DNA of 64,000 nucleotides from CBDFLS01 sp965249185 (GTDB taxonomy: Bacteria; Chloroflexota; Dehalococcoidia; Lucifugimonadales; Australimonadaceae): assembly GCA_965249185.1 (NCBI GenBank), contig CBDFLS010000001.1:62001-126000 (forward strand), written 5' to 3'. Made by a program: the position numbers and the translations under genes. Numbering within the stretch: the first letter of the stretch is position 1; the number at the start of each line of letters is the position of its first letter. Shown here in pieces: positions 42,819-51,128 of the stretch. The notes under the pieces are model-generated. The model saw nothing but the letters and a program-made list of their open reading frames with translations. It was not told the DNA's origin and searched no databases.

Positions 42819-43877
42819 CTACGGCTTGAAGACCGCAAAGCACTTGGCCGAGTTGAAGAGCCAGGTCTCGGCGTAGCCCAAAATCTCCGGAGTGCGGTCC
42901 TCCATGGCGCCGGCTAGGCAGATCCAATTCTTGAACTCGGAGCCGCCCACCTCGTCGAACTCCGCGTTGGTGATGTCGGCCCACTGGCGCTGATCACCTC
43001 GCCGCAACTGGGCGATTAGGATGTCGTCGAACTCCTTGTTCCGGTGGAGGTAGTGGTCCTTGGGATTCAGGAATCCGTGGGCCCAACTGGAGGAGCCCAT
43101 GATGACGACCCTCTCCGGCCGCTCCTCCACGATTTCGCGGATAAGCTGGCCCAACCGGAAGCACGACCTGGGCGACGGGCCACCTGGGCCTGGCTGGTCC
43201 ATGTAGGGGTCCTTGCGCTCCTCCTGCGAGCGGCGGAAGTGTCCAAGACCTCCACGAGCCCAGATGATGTTCGGGCCGTAGCAGTTGACCGAGATGGGAA
43301 TGATGGGATAGTTCCAGCCCTTCCGGTCCCAGTCCAGATAGATGATCCCGTTGGCAAAGGCGTGGGGTATTCCGCCCTCGAAGTGAGCGGGCTTATACGA
43401 ATAGGGCACCGGGAAGTCGCGGTCGATGAGCTCCGTGGCGATGTGCTTGGCCAACAGCCCGGCGCCCGGGTAGGTGAAGACCTTGTCTCGGGGCTCATCC
43501 CAGACGTTCTTCTCCGCGTGACGAAGGGGCTTGGCGTAGAACTCGTCCATGCAGAGGATATTGAAGGGAGGGATGATGTCTTCTTTGAAGTTCTCGTACT
43601 GGTCATCGCCGAAGATGATCACGGCGTCGGGGTTGAACTCGTCGATGGCCTGCCGCGTCTTTCGGAGGCCTTCAATCAGCTCCCGCTGATGGAGCTCGCC
43701 CATCTCGGTCCGGTTCTCCCACTCGGCCTGCATGGGCGCCGGCCAGTTCTTGGGGTCCTTCATGTGCTCAGGCACGAGAGGACTCTCCAGCGCGGTGCGC
43801 AGGGAGATGTCGTAGCGCCCAGGTCCCGCTATGAGGGGTGGGTAGTGGGTCGTCCCGATGCCGAGTATTTCGCCCAT
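42819..43877 (-). CDS. LigB-family extradiol dioxygenase-like protein, paralogue C
   Basis: A 352-residue paralogue. It starts MGEILGIGTTHYPPLI at an ATG. The longer open frame upstream runs into paralogue D and is not used. It carries GDDQYENFKEDIIPPFNI, SSSWAHGFL and TNAEFDEVGGSEFKNWI in the same order as its sisters. It is most like paralogue D. The gap to D is only 19 bases, which fits tight co-expression. The reaction is presumably ring opening of a catechol-type or related substrate, but this is not shown. Confidence 0.82.
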   Translation of the reverse strand: MGEILGIGTTHYPPLIAGPGRYDISLRTALESPLVPEHMKDPKNWPAPMQAEWENRTEMGELHQRELIEGLRKTRQAIDEFNPDAVIIFGDDQYENFKEDIIPPFNILCMDEFYAKPLRHAEKNVWDEPRDKVFTYPGAGLLAKHIATELIDRDFPVPYSYKPAHFEGGIPHAFANGIIYLDWDRKGWNYPIIPISVNCYGPNIIWARGGLGHFRRSQEERKDPYMDQPGPGGPSPRSCFRLGQLIREIVEERPERVVIMGSSSWAHGFLNPKDHYLHRNKEFDDILIAQLRRGDQRQWADITNAEFDEVGGSEFKNWICLAGAMEDRTPEILGYAETWLFNSAKCFAVFKP

Positions 43878-43896
43878 GGCGTGCTCCGTTCGTAGC

Positions 43897-44997
43897 TCAG
43901 CGCGCGGCTGCTTGGTGATTCGCTTCAGACGCTTCACGCGCGGCGCCCTCGGGCCAGAACACGGCGAAGCACCTGGCGGAGTTGAAGATCCAGGTCTCGA
44001 TGAAGTCCAGGATCTCCGGCGTGCGCATCTGCATGGCCCCGGCCAGGCAGATCCAGTTCTTGAACTCAGAGCCTCCCACCTCGTCGAACTCCTCGTTGGT
44101 GACATCGGCCCACCGGCGCTGCTCGCCGATTTTGAGCTGGTTGAAGAGGCGGCGGTCGAAATCCCGGTCGGGGTGCAGGTAGTGGTCTTTCGAGTTGAGG
44201 AAGCCGTGTGCCCAGCTCGAGGAGCCCATGAGCACGACCCGCTCCGGCCGCTCGTCCACGATCTCGCGGACGAGCTGGCCGAACCGGAAGCAGGACCTGG
44301 GCGACGGCCCGCCCGGCCCTCGGTAGTCCATGTAGGGGTCTTTTTGGGTGGGCGGGTTGAGGTGGCCCATGCCGCCTCGGCTCGAGATCACGTCGGGACC
44401 GTAGCAGTTCACCGACATGGGGATGACCGGGTAGGGCCAGCCCTGCCGGTCCCAGTCCAGGAAGATGAGCGTGTTGGCGAAAGCGTGAGGCAGGCCGCCC
44501 TCGAAGTGGAGCGGCTTGTAGGAGTAGGGAACGGGGAAGTCCCGGTCCATGAGCTCCGAGGCGATGTGCTTGGCGAGCTGGCCCGCGCCTTTGTAGGTGA
44601 AGAGCTTATCGCGAGGCTCGTCCCAAACGTTCTTGGGAAAGTGGAGCGGCCGGGAGTAGAACTCATCGGAGCACTGGATGTTGAAGGGCGGGATCAGGTC
44701 CTCTTTGAAGTTCTCGTACTGGTCGTCGCCCCAGATGATCACGGCGTCGGGATTGAAGTCGTCGATGATCTTCCGGACCTTCCGCATGTTCGAGATGAGC
44801 TGCTCTTCGTGGATCTTGGCCAGCTCCAGCTCGTTGGCCCACTCGTTCTGCATGTCCGCCGGCCACGTCTTGGGGTCCTTCATCTCCTCCGGGACCACGG
44901 AGCTTTTCAGGGCGCGTTTGATGGAGTTGGCGTAGTGCTCCGGCCCCACGATGAGAGGTGGGTAGTGGGTTGTCCCGATGCCGAGCACTTCGCCCAT
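43897..44997 (-). CDS. LigB-family extradiol dioxygenase-like protein, paralogue D
   Basis: A 366-residue paralogue and the promoter-proximal gene of the array. The ATG follows GGAGGACC and gives MGEVLGIGTTHYPPLI. A start eight codons upstream is possible but lacks a site. It carries GDDQYENFKEDLIPPFNI, SSSWAHGFL and TNEEFDEVGGSEFKNWICLAGAM. The C-terminal tail (EGAAREASEANHQAAAR) is an extra not seen in the others. A dyad and a minus-strand TATAAT (45084-45089) lie upstream in the gap shared with the divergent amidohydrolase gene. Confidence 0.83.
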   Translation of the reverse strand: MGEVLGIGTTHYPPLIVGPEHYANSIKRALKSSVVPEEMKDPKTWPADMQNEWANELELAKIHEEQLISNMRKVRKIIDDFNPDAVIIWGDDQYENFKEDLIPPFNIQCSDEFYSRPLHFPKNVWDEPRDKLFTYKGAGQLAKHIASELMDRDFPVPYSYKPLHFEGGLPHAFANTLIFLDWDRQGWPYPVIPMSVNCYGPDVISSRGGMGHLNPPTQKDPYMDYRGPGGPSPRSCFRFGQLVREIVDERPERVVLMGSSSWAHGFLNSKDHYLHPDRDFDRRLFNQLKIGEQRRWADVTNEEFDEVGGSEFKNWICLAGAMQMRTPEILDFIETWIFNSARCFAVFWPEGAAREASEANHQAAAR

Positions 44998-45104
44998 GGG
45001 GTCCTCCGTTGCGATGGGCACCGAATAGGCATGCAGCGGTGCGACCGTGCATTCTACAGCCCAACAGCCCGCTGGCCACGGCTATTATAGCGGGTGGGTG
45101 GCCT

Positions 45105-45121
45105 CAGTGCACGGGGCACTG
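45105..45121. promoter_or_regulatory. Inverted repeat in the divergent gap, possible operator
   Basis: CAGTGC-ACGGG-GCACTG is a perfect 6-bp dyad with a 5-base centre. It lies 16 bases upstream of a minus-strand TATAAT (45084-45089), between the LigB-like array and the divergent amidohydrolase gene. A regulator here could control both directions. Confidence 0.4.
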
Positions 45122-45222
45122 CAAAGCGGGTCTTGCACGGCTCTCCACGGAGCGGCCCATTGACGGGGCCCGCGCCGGCGATGTAGAACGTGATGGCGGC
45201 AAGCCATTGAGGAGGCCTTGCG

Positions 45223-46440
45223 ATGTACGACCTGCTGGTGAAGGGAGGACGCGTCTACGATCCGGGCCAGGGCCTGGACGCCATGCTGGACATCGGCATC
45301 ACCGGCGGGCGGATCGAGGCCATCGAGGCGGAGATAGACCCGGCCGATGCCCAGAGGACGATGCAGCTCAAGGGCCAGTTGGTGGCGCCCGGGCTCATCG
45401 ATATGCACACCCACGTGATGGTGGGATCGCAGACGCCAGGCGTCAACGAGTTGACGGCGCCCCCCGACCTGGCCGGCGTCTACTCTGGCGTGACCACGGT
45501 GCTGGATGCGGGCACCACCGGCGCGTGGAACTTCGGCATCTACCCACGGTACGTGGTGGGGCAGTGGAAGACCCGCCTGCTGTGCATGCTCAATGTGGGC
45601 AAGACGGGCATTTTGGGCTACGCCGCCCGCAAGTCGGAGATCGTCACGCCGGAGGACGTGGACATGGAGGCGACGGTGACGACCGTGAACAACTTCCGTC
45701 ACCTGATCCAGGGCGTGAAGGTGCGCCTGATCGGCCCGGCGCTGGAGACCATGGGCGCGCAGATGGCCGGTCTCGCCAAGGAGGCCGCCCGCGAGGCCAA
45801 GGTGCCGTTGATGGTCCACCTGGGCGACCTGATCACCCGAAGCCCCACCGCAGACAAGGTCACCCGGGAGGTACTGGGGATGCTCGACCCCGGAGACATC
45901 GTGACCCATCTGTGCACGGCTCTTCCCGGGGGAGTGCTCGACTCGAACCAGCGGATCATCCCGGAGCTGACGGAGGCGAGGGAGAAGGGCGTGGTGTTCG
46001 ACCCTGCCCACGGCCGCAACGGCTTCAATTTCGAGGTAGCCCAACGCCTGGCGGACCAGGAGTTCCACGCCTCCACCATCAGCACCGACCTCTCGATCCA
46101 CGGCCGTAAGGGCCCCGTCTACAGCCTCACGGAGGTGATGTCCAAGTTCATGGCCGTGGGCTACACACTGGAGCAGGTGGTCCGGATGGTCACGGTCAAC
46201 CCCGCCCGCACGGTGGGCATGGAGGACAGCATCGGGGCCATCGCCGTTGGCAGGGAGGCCGACCTCTCCATTCTAGAGGTGGTGGCCGGCGACTGGCAGT
46301 TCAACGACTCGGCGGGCAATGTCGTGCGCGGCGACAAGGCGATCGTGCCGGTGCACACGGTCCGCGCCGGCGAGATGATCCCGCTGGACTGGGGCCCCCA
46401 CCCCTGGGGCTGGCTGCCCGCGGAGGCGGCCCCAGCTTAG
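45223..46440 (+). CDS. Amidohydrolase/deacetylase family metallohydrolase (dihydroorotase-like)
   Basis: A 405-residue TIM-barrel hydrolase related to the one at 28720. The ATG follows GAGGAGG. The metal motif is His62-x-His64 (DMHTHVM). A Lys in IQGVKVRL is a candidate carbamylated bridge. Later ligands are His in MVHLGD and VTHLCTA, and Asp in ISTDLSIHG. The C-terminal beta-sandwich returns at GREADLSILEVVAGDW. It is transcribed away from the LigB-like array and may share its control. The substrate is unknown. Confidence 0.88.
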   Translation: MYDLLVKGGRVYDPGQGLDAMLDIGITGGRIEAIEAEIDPADAQRTMQLKGQLVAPGLIDMHTHVMVGSQTPGVNELTAPPDLAGVYSGVTTVLDAGTTGAWNFGIYPRYVVGQWKTRLLCMLNVGKTGILGYAARKSEIVTPEDVDMEATVTTVNNFRHLIQGVKVRLIGPALETMGAQMAGLAKEAAREAKVPLMVHLGDLITRSPTADKVTREVLGMLDPGDIVTHLCTALPGGVLDSNQRIIPELTEAREKGVVFDPAHGRNGFNFEVAQRLADQEFHASTISTDLSIHGRKGPVYSLTEVMSKFMAVGYTLEQVVRMVTVNPARTVGMEDSIGAIAVGREADLSILEVVAGDWQFNDSAGNVVRGDKAIVPVHTVRAGEMIPLDWGPHPWGWLPAEAAPA

Positions 46441-46497
46441 ATTTTGCAGTGCCAGCCGCCGCGTTCCCACCCGCTCCACCCTCGTGAGGTTTCATGA

Positions 46498-46568
46498 CAA
46501 GGGGGGCACCCCCTTGAACCCCCGGCAAGGAACCAAGGTTCCCTGCACCCTCCGCAAAGAACTTGCGG
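46498..46568. repeat. Cluster of three palindromes, REP-like element
   Basis: Three hairpins follow each other in 71 bases: CAAGGGGG/CCCCCTTG with a GCA loop, GGAACC/GGTTCC with an AA loop, and CCGCAA/TTGCGG with a 5-base loop. They fill the gap between two converging genes. The run of linked G/C palindromes resembles dispersed intergenic repeats found in many high-GC genomes. It may also act as a terminator for both genes. No second copy is seen in this window. Confidence 0.5.
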
Positions 46569-46573
46569 GGGCT

Positions 46574-47326
46574 CTAGTCCTCTCTTGGTAGGGCGGATCG
46601 GCACCACGCGGTGACGGCGGGAACGGCGGCAGCCAGGGCGCGGCTGCTGAGAACGAGCCCCCAGTGCGACGCGCCCTCGATGCTCTCGTAGTCCGCATCC
46701 AGCCAGAGGCCGTCGTACCGCTCTCGTGGCCAAGCTGTATCGTCGGTGCCGGTGACGATGAGCAGCGGGCAGGGCAGCGATTCGATGATGACGCCGGACC
46801 GCCGTTCGTCCCTCGCCAGCAGCGATTCGGGGCCTAGCGAGGCCAGGGCAATCTTCCGCTCCGCCGGGCCCAGGTCGGGCATCGCCGGCTGGTCCGCGGG
46901 GTCGACGCCGGTGATGCCGTAATCCTCGGGCCCCAGCTCGCCGCTGCGTAGCGTCACCGAAGAGTCCACCCGGCGTGCCGGCGTGCTCGGCGCCAGGGCC
47001 ACGCACGCGGCGGCGTCTCCGGTGGCCGCCACCATCATGGCTACGAGACCTCCCATGCTCCATCCCATCACAATCGGGCGTTGCTCTAGCTGAGCTGCCA
47101 CCGACCGGACGTCGTCCACGTAGTCGCTCATGCGGGTGTTCGAGAGGCCGAAGGGACCACTCCGTCCGTGGCCACGGAGGTTGACGGCGCGGGATGCCCA
47201 GCCCCGGGAGGCCAGCTCCCGCTGCCATGGCATCCAGACGCCGGCTGAGTTGGGCGCACCGTGCACAAGGACGATGGGTGGGTGGCCGGATGCCTCCGAC
47301 GGGACCGTGGAGGAGACGGCGATCAT
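46574..47326 (-). CDS. Alpha/beta hydrolase
   Basis: A 250-residue single-domain hydrolase. HGAPNSAGVW near residue 23 forms the oxyanion hole region, GHGRSG follows near 52, the nucleophile elbow is GWSMGG near 90 (catalytic Ser), the acid is Asp in VTGTDDTAWP near 195, and the His is in ASHWGL near 220. It is the last gene of the minus-strand operon, 19 bases after egtD. The substrate is not known. If the operon makes a thiol-histidine compound, an ester or amide hydrolase step is conceivable, but this is speculative. Confidence 0.88.
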   Translation of the reverse strand: MIAVSSTVPSEASGHPPIVLVHGAPNSAGVWMPWQRELASRGWASRAVNLRGHGRSGPFGLSNTRMSDYVDDVRSVAAQLEQRPIVMGWSMGGLVAMMVAATGDAAACVALAPSTPARRVDSSVTLRSGELGPEDYGITGVDPADQPAMPDLGPAERKIALASLGPESLLARDERRSGVIIESLPCPLLIVTGTDDTAWPRERYDGLWLDADYESIEGASHWGLVLSSRALAAAVPAVTAWCRSALPRED

Positions 47327-47345
47327 TGGATGGCCGGCCGGCCGA

Positions 47346-48320
47346 TTACGCCCGCGCCGCCAGCGCGAGCCCGAAGAGCCGCTGGTCGTCGGTGTACCAG
47401 CGCTCCAGGGCCATGCCCGCGGTCTCCAGCATGGCGGCGGTGGACTCGCGGGTGAACTTGTGGGAGCTCTCGGTCCACAGCATCTCGCCGGGCCGCACCT
47501 CGATGGTCAGGTCCAGGTCCGCTACGCGGACTGTCTGAGCGGAGTCCGGCGTCAGGTGCATCTCGATCCGGGCCTCTTCCTGGTTGTACAGGGCCAGGTG
47601 CCGGAAGGCCTCCGGGTCGAAATCGGCGTGAAGGCCTCGGTTCACCACCCGGAGGATGTTGCGGTTGAACTCAGCGGTCACGCCCGCGAAGTCGTTGTAC
47701 GCCGCCTCCAGGACGTCCACGTCCTTCACCAGGTCCACGCCGAGCAGCAGGCGGTCCTCGCGCTCCATCAGATGCCGTACTTGCGAGAGGAACCGATGGC
47801 GGTCGGGGGGATTCAGGTTGCCGATGGTGCTGCCAAGGAAGAGCACCAGCCGCCGTCCGATGGGCGCGGGGACGAGTCCCAGATGGCGCTCGAAATCGCC
47901 GATAACGCCGTGGACGCGCAGGAAGGGGTAGTCGCGCTTCAGGGACGCCGCCGTGGAGCGCACGATGCCCTCGCTCACGTCGAAGGGAAGGTACCGGGCC
48001 AGGCCGTGGGCGCCGTTGAGCGAGTTGAGCAGCACGCGCGTCTTTGAGGAGGAGCCGGAGCCCAGCTCCACCAGCTCCTCGGGGCGCACCGCCGCCAGCA
48101 GCTCTTGGGCGATGCCGTGCAGCAGCCCCCGCTCGGCACGGGTGGGGTAGTACTCGGGAAGCTCGGTGATGCGCTCGAAGAGGTCGGAGCCGGCGTCGTC
48201 GTAGAAGTACTTGGCGAGAAGGTACTTGGGGCAGGCGGTCAGCCCACGCCGGACATCCTCCGCCATGGTGTGGAGGGTATCGTTCGCGTTCAGGTGGACG
48301 TCGATCTGGAGGCGCTGCAA
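47346..48320 (-). CDS. egtD: L-histidine N(alpha)-methyltransferase
   Basis: A 324-residue SAM-dependent enzyme that trimethylates histidine to hercynine, the first step of ergothioneine synthesis. EgtD features are CPKYLLAKYFYDDAGSDLFERITELPEYYPTR in pieces at residues 30-61, the SAM motif ELVELGSGSSSKT at 82-94, FLGSTIGNL near 160, and the substrate-binding AYNDFAGVTAEFNRN segment near 215. The start is a TTG (48320) or an internal ATG in front of AEDVRRGLT. No EgtB, EgtC or EgtE gene is beside it. Three DsrE-like genes precede it on the same strand with a 75-base gap. Confidence 0.93.
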   Translation of the reverse strand: MQRLQIDVHLNANDTLHTMAEDVRRGLTACPKYLLAKYFYDDAGSDLFERITELPEYYPTRAERGLLHGIAQELLAAVRPEELVELGSGSSSKTRVLLNSLNGAHGLARYLPFDVSEGIVRSTAASLKRDYPFLRVHGVIGDFERHLGLVPAPIGRRLVLFLGSTIGNLNPPDRHRFLSQVRHLMEREDRLLLGVDLVKDVDVLEAAYNDFAGVTAEFNRNILRVVNRGLHADFDPEAFRHLALYNQEEARIEMHLTPDSAQTVRVADLDLTIEVRPGEMLWTESSHKFTRESTAAMLETAGMALERWYTDDQRLFGLALAARA

Positions 48321-48395
48321 ATCGCTCTGCTCATCCGCCTTCTTGGTTGCTGGACGGGCCGTTCCCCAAAGAAGGGTAACGGGCCCATGGCGGGC

Positions 48396-48776
48396 TTACC
48401 AGTGCCAGATGGCTTCGTGCGCGTCGAAGAGGCCGGCGATGCCGCTTCTCGGTACGAGCTGTACGCCTTCGACCAGCTCGTCTTGGCGGATGCCCCGGTC
48501 GGCCAGGTCCTCCACCACCACGTAGGTGGGCACGCCCGCGCGGACCAGCTCCTCCACGTCCCGGTCCAGGGTAGGGGGGACCGACAGCGGCACGCCGCCG
48601 ATGCTCAACCCCTCGGCGTTTTGGCCTCTGACCGCGTAGTTCACGGCGTTGCTCCGCAGCAGCACCGACATGGCGCCGCCGGCGTTCTTTACCATGTGGG
48701 TGATCCACAGCGCGGTGTCGTCCTGTTCCTCCAGCGTGCCCCGGTAGGCTTGATCAACGACGGAAAGAATGGCCAC
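48396..48776 (-). CDS. DsrE-family protein, third of three
   Basis: A 126-residue protein with the Rossmann-like DsrE/TusBCD fold: a beta-strand start (MAILSVVDQAYRG), helix with DDTALWITHMVKNAGGAMSVLL, then VRAGVPTYVVVEDLADRGI and a C-terminal GIAGLFDAHEAIWHW. It has no Cys, so like DsrF/TusC it would be a structural partner and not a sulfur carrier. The ATG lies 10 bases after the preceding gene of the same family. The family call rests on fold pattern and context and is moderate. Confidence 0.65.
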   Translation of the reverse strand: MAILSVVDQAYRGTLEEQDDTALWITHMVKNAGGAMSVLLRSNAVNYAVRGQNAEGLSIGGVPLSVPPTLDRDVEELVRAGVPTYVVVEDLADRGIRQDELVEGVQLVPRSGIAGLFDAHEAIWHW

Positions 48777-48786
48777 GATGCGCCTC

Positions 48787-49203
48787 CTAATGGGTCGCGA
48801 TGATCAGTGTATTGGTGCTTTCGTTGGACCATTTGAACAGGTCGCCCGGCCCGCCACGGCGGGGCCCATCTATCCACTCCGTGGCCCCCCGCTCGTCCAC
48901 GCACATGCCGCAGTTGATCCAGTCAAGCCTCGGGCCGTCGGCGCTTGTTTTGAACAGCCCCTCGATGAAGCGGGCGGTGGTGGGATGGTCCTGTTCCTCT
49001 ATGGAGGTCCCTTTTATCGGGTTCGGGTGGGGACTCTGCGCTCTGAGCGTCAGGCTCACCGCGCCCTCGTAGGCGAACACGTTGACGTTGATCCCTTTGC
49101 GCAGGGCGGTGTCGATGATGCGCAGGGCAGTGGTCGAGGTCTCCGACTCGTAGGGTGGGTCCATCAGGGCGATGGTGAGGGTGCGTTCCACGCTGGTGGT
49201 CAT
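48787..49203 (-). CDS. DsrE-family protein with CxxC motif, second of three
   Basis: A 138-residue DsrE/TusD-like protein. The N-terminal strand (RTLTIALMDPPYESETSTTALRI) and the glycine-helix region match the fold. The segment WINCGMCVDERG near 100 carries two Cys in the C-x2-C..RG arrangement found around the active Cys of sulfur-transfer DsrE proteins. It is the only Cys-bearing member of the trio and so the likely persulfide carrier. It has 10-base gaps to both neighbours, which indicates one operon. Confidence 0.72.
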   Translation of the reverse strand: MTTSVERTLTIALMDPPYESETSTTALRIIDTALRKGINVNVFAYEGAVSLTLRAQSPHPNPIKGTSIEEQDHPTTARFIEGLFKTSADGPRLDWINCGMCVDERGATEWIDGPRRGGPGDLFKWSNESTNTLIIATH

Positions 49204-49213
49204 GGGCTCCTCC

Positions 49214-49549
49214 CTAGTGCCAGACCGCTTTGGTGTTGGGGTCGGCCAGCAGGTCCACCAGGCGGTCGATGGGCGATGAGGAAACGCCCGCCGCCAACCG
49301 GTCCTGGGTGATGGCCCGCTCTCGCAACGAAAAATCGTCGGCCAGGATGCTGACCGAGGGCGCGTCTTTGCGCAGCTTCGCCACGGGACTCCTGGCGGCC
49401 CCCCGGCGGGCGGGCAGCACTCCGTTCTGGACCAGGAAGAAGGTGACCTGATTGCCCGCCTTGGCCAGGTCGGCGGCGACCTGGTAGAAGGACGCCGAGT
49501 CGGCGTACTCGAACGGGTCGCGGGACTCGATGAGCAGATAGCTCGCCAT
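49214..49549 (-). CDS. DsrE-family protein, first of three
   Basis: A 111-residue small protein. The ATG is preceded by a near-perfect AGGAGGTGG site. It begins MASYLLIESRDPFEYADSAS, continues with a helix and VTFFLVQNGVLPARRG, then SVSILADDFSLRERAI and a C-terminal LVDLLADPNTKAVWH. This alternation fits the DsrE/DsrH fold. It has no Cys. It is the first gene of the presumed operon dsrE-like x3, egtD, hydrolase. The gap to the divergent endonuclease Q-like gene is 175 bases. Confidence 0.7.
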   Translation of the reverse strand: MASYLLIESRDPFEYADSASFYQVAADLAKAGNQVTFFLVQNGVLPARRGAARSPVAKLRKDAPSVSILADDFSLRERAITQDRLAAGVSSSPIDRLVDLLADPNTKAVWH

Positions 49550-49724
49550 ATCCACCTCCTCCGCCGTGCGACTGCGCTGCACGACGCGTCTCGGAGGCCA
49601 TGCTATGGGGAGGCTCCACGGTTGTCAATTGGAGGTCGAGAGCCCGGTCCGCTCAATCGGGCCGCCGCCGCCCTATAATGCGCCGGAGACGGGCCCGCCG
49701 CTCCGGCAAGGCTGGTGAACACCC

Positions 49725-50939
49725 ATGCGCTACGTCGCCGACCTGCATCTCCACTCCTCCTTCGCCATGGGGACCAGCCCCCAGCTCACCCTGGAGGGGC
49801 TGACCGCCTGGGCCAAGCTCAAGGGGATCGACCTGCTCGCCACCGCCGACTTCACTCACCCGGCGTGGCTCGCCGAGCTGCGCGCAAAGCTCAAGGAGGA
49901 GCCGGGCGAGCTGTATAGCTTCGGTGGGGTCCACTTCGTCCTGGGGACCGAGGTGAGCTGTGTGTATGCGCAGGGTGGCCGCACGCGGCGGCTGCACCTC
50001 CTGCTCTACGCTCCCAATTTCGCAGCGGTGGACCGGCTGTGTGAGGCGCTGGCCCCCTGGCGCGATCTGAGCTTCGATGGCAGGCCCACCCTCCGTCTCT
50101 CCGGCCGCGAGCTGGTGGCAGCCGCCCTGGAGGCGGACCCCCGGTGCGTGGTGGTGCCCGCCCACGCCTGGACACCGTGGTACGGAGTCTACGGGTCCAA
50201 GGGTGGGTTCGATTCCCTGGCGGAGTGCTTCGGCGACCTGCTGCCGCATATCCCGGCCATCGAGAGCGGCCTCTCCAGCGATCCGGGGATGAACTGGCGG
50301 GTCCCCGAGCTGGACGGAATGACCATCGTCTCCTACTCGGACGCGCACTCCCTGGCGCGGATGGGGCGCGAGGCGACGGTGTTCGATGGGGAGCTGAGCT
50401 ACGAGGGGTACAGGCGGGCGCTGCGGGAGGGCTCAGTTGCCTACACCATCGAGTTCTATCCGGAGGAGGGCAAGTATCACTACGACGGCCATCGCCGCTG
50501 TGACTTCCGCCAGCCGCCGGCCAGCACCGCCAGGATGGGCGACCGCTGTCCCAAGTGCGGACGACGTTTGACCGTAGGCGTGGCCTCTCGGGTGGAGTCG
50601 CTAGCCGCGAGGGAGGCGGCGGTCCGGCGGGGCGCCGATGGACTGATGGCGAGCAGCGCTCGGCGACGGCCGTCTTACAGAAGCCTGGTGCCGCTTCAGG
50701 AGATCATCGCCGAGACGTTGGGCCGGGGAGTTGCGACCAAGGGCGTGCAGGCCCTTTATCACCGGTTGATCGGGCTGCTGGGGCCGGAGCTCCATCTGCT
50801 TCAGGAGGCGCCTCTGGAGGAGATCGCCCGGTCGGCGGGTGAGCGTTTGGCCGATGGGATTGGACGGGTCCGCCGTGGCGAGGTGTCGGTCGAGCCTGGC
50901 TACGATGGGGTCTACGGCACCGTGAGGGTCTGGGAGTAG
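49725..50939 (+). CDS. Endonuclease Q-like PHP-domain protein
   Basis: A 404-residue protein with an N-terminal PHP phosphoesterase domain (ADLHLHSSF at residues 5-13, VPAHAWTPWYGVYGSKGGFDSLAECFGD near 145, SGLSSDPGMNWR near 186, SYSDAHSLAR near 205). A zinc finger follows (CPKC near 275, preceded by Cys in GHRRC near 260). These match EndoQ, which nicks DNA 5' of deaminated bases (uracil, hypoxanthine) and is best known from archaea and some Bacillus relatives. A TATAAT lies about 46 bases upstream. It probably acts in repair of deaminated DNA. Confidence 0.88.
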   Translation: MRYVADLHLHSSFAMGTSPQLTLEGLTAWAKLKGIDLLATADFTHPAWLAELRAKLKEEPGELYSFGGVHFVLGTEVSCVYAQGGRTRRLHLLLYAPNFAAVDRLCEALAPWRDLSFDGRPTLRLSGRELVAAALEADPRCVVVPAHAWTPWYGVYGSKGGFDSLAECFGDLLPHIPAIESGLSSDPGMNWRVPELDGMTIVSYSDAHSLARMGREATVFDGELSYEGYRRALREGSVAYTIEFYPEEGKYHYDGHRRCDFRQPPASTARMGDRCPKCGRRLTVGVASRVESLAAREAAVRRGADGLMASSARRRPSYRSLVPLQEIIAETLGRGVATKGVQALYHRLIGLLGPELHLLQEAPLEEIARSAGERLADGIGRVRRGEVSVEPGYDGVYGTVRVWE

Positions 50940-51128
50940 GCGGACGGCAAGAATTTAGGGTAGGCCCTTTTCTTCGTGGGCACGCTTACTTATGGAGATA
51001 TGGAGTGGCTTGCACGGCCATGGAGGCGATATTCGCGGGCTTTGTGCAACCGTTGGAGGCCAATAAATAAGTGTGCAAATGGAACCTCCAAAGAGACGAG
51101 TTCGCGCCGGATAACTGTGCTTTCTTTA

